Shown here piece by piece: positions 63,034 to 64,000 of a stretch of 64,000 nt of DNA. The stretch lies in NCBI GenBank assembly GCA_964007475.1, contig OZ023273.1, positions 109,304,485 to 109,368,484 of the forward strand, in the 5' to 3' direction. Made by a program: the position numbers and the translations under genes. The notes under the pieces are model-generated. The model was not told the DNA's origin. It saw only the letters and a list, made by a program, of their open reading frames with translations, and searched no databases. The first letter of the stretch is position 1, and each line of letters begins with the position of its first letter. This DNA comes from Hybos culiciformis (lineage: Eukaryota > Arthropoda > Insecta > Diptera > Hybotidae).

Positions 63034-64000
63034 ATTTTTTTAATATTATCATAAAATAATAATTATTTTATATTAATATTTAAAAAAATAATTTTAACCA
63101 TAATAAGACTTTTCACATACACTCAAAATCTAAACCAAAAAAAAACCAAAAACAATAAAATTAAATAACACTGATCTATGACAACATAATGACATGAAAA
63201 TGTATGAAATTAAATAAATGTGCCCACATTTATGTTTTAAGAAGAAAACACATCACAAAAACAAAAAAATTAGGACACAAAAATGTAATTCTTGTTGTAA
63301 ATATATGGTTTCTTTTTACTGCATTCAATTAATTGTTTAAAATAAAATAAAAAAAAAAAAAATACACAAGATATTCATGTTATAATTCAAAATTACTGAA
63401 GCAATTTCTTAAAACATTAAATTCCCAGTAGCAATTTATTATCCAACACACTTTATGTGATGGCATTACATATTACCACAATAGAGCATTTATAGCTTTT
63501 CTACCTTTATTCAATGAAAATTTGTAAAAAAAAAAAAAAAACCTTTTACTTTATTTTATATTACTTTTTTTTTTTTTGATTTTGTTTTGTTTTGGTTTTT
63601 GTTACTCTCTCTCTACAAGAATTCAGCGTGACGTCCCATCCATCAAAATGTTTTGCGGAACAAAAAAAAAACAGACTACAATAATATATGAAAAGTTAAA
63701 ATAAATAAACCCAGGAAGGAATACTCAGGTGTACACATTATATCTTTTTGATATTGTTATTTTATTTTTTTTTCTTTTTTTTAATTCTCATTTTTATCCT
63801 GAAAAAAAAAAAGGAGAACACAAAAAGGATATTATGCAAATATTCATTGAAGTAGATTTTTATATTCAAAAATTCACCTTGGAAAAATTGCTCCTATTTT
63901 CCAAAATATTAAGGAAAATTAATGCCAAAAATTTAATTTTTTTTTTCGTTTTATGATTTTAATAATAATAAGTTTTTTGCAAAGAAGAATAAAGAAAATT
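63034..64000. other. AT-rich DNA without recognisable genes
   Basis: Homopolymer-rich sequence. The patch 63605-63660 is slightly less A/T-rich, but no feature can be supported. Confidence 0.5.

Overview
The window looks like non-coding DNA from a very AT-rich arthropod genome. An insect, probably a fly, is my guess: the evidence is spliced, intron-containing transposon genes, long A/T runs, TATATGTATG-type microsatellites and typical insect transposon families. No host protein-coding gene, tRNA or rRNA can be supported. Nearly all short open frames are chance frames in A/T-rich sequence. The window is best read as an intergenic region or the inside of a giant intron, decorated with transposable elements (TEs) of several superfamilies.

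The richest part is 5.9-16.3 kb, a stack of nested TEs. The outermost layer (5936-15763) is a fossil with matching ends (TGCCTTGTTCAGACAA) and TAA target duplications. Inside it lies a nearly complete two-gene PIF/Harbinger element (6506-13342) with about 280-bp terminal inverted repeats (TIRs) and TAA duplications. It carries a spliced DDE transposase gene on the plus strand (7231-8551, two compensating frameshifts) and a spliced Myb/SANT-like partner gene on the minus strand (13077-9100). The partner gene is split after its GNDP motif by a 3.07-kb insertion (9489-12561) flanked by CTG on both sides. That insertion is a maze of inverted repeats in which two TIR pairs interleave (A, B, A', B') instead of nesting. 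The Harbinger TIRs each contain a start codon plus splice donor (ATGG/GTAAG), so both genes may share one promoter and first exon carried in the repeat. Right of the element are a roughly 400-bp tandem satellite, short hairpins and a 541-bp TTAA-flanked element with a diverged relative at 33.4 kb.

From 17.8 to 23 kb there are a foldback family with a 140-bp palindrome (second copy at 45.7-46.1 kb), a 228-bp hAT MITE with perfect 8-bp duplications, a 340-bp foldback element built of CATAACCGCGAA repeats, and a 135-bp near-perfect palindrome. From 23 to 35.6 kb little stands out. A hAT family with CAGGGGTGGCCA-type ends inserted at 35.7, 47.0 and 48.0 kb in TCTATAA-like targets. The last two copies are back to back, and the 48.0-kb copy keeps the C-terminal part of a hAT transposase on the minus strand. 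A repeat-tailed element with (TAGA)n lies at 43.6-44.2 kb. The last 15 kb is mostly featureless, apart from a broken coding remnant of unknown origin at 62.6-63.0 kb.

All target-site and repeat comparisons were made by eye. Family names rest on motifs and target duplications, not on database searches.
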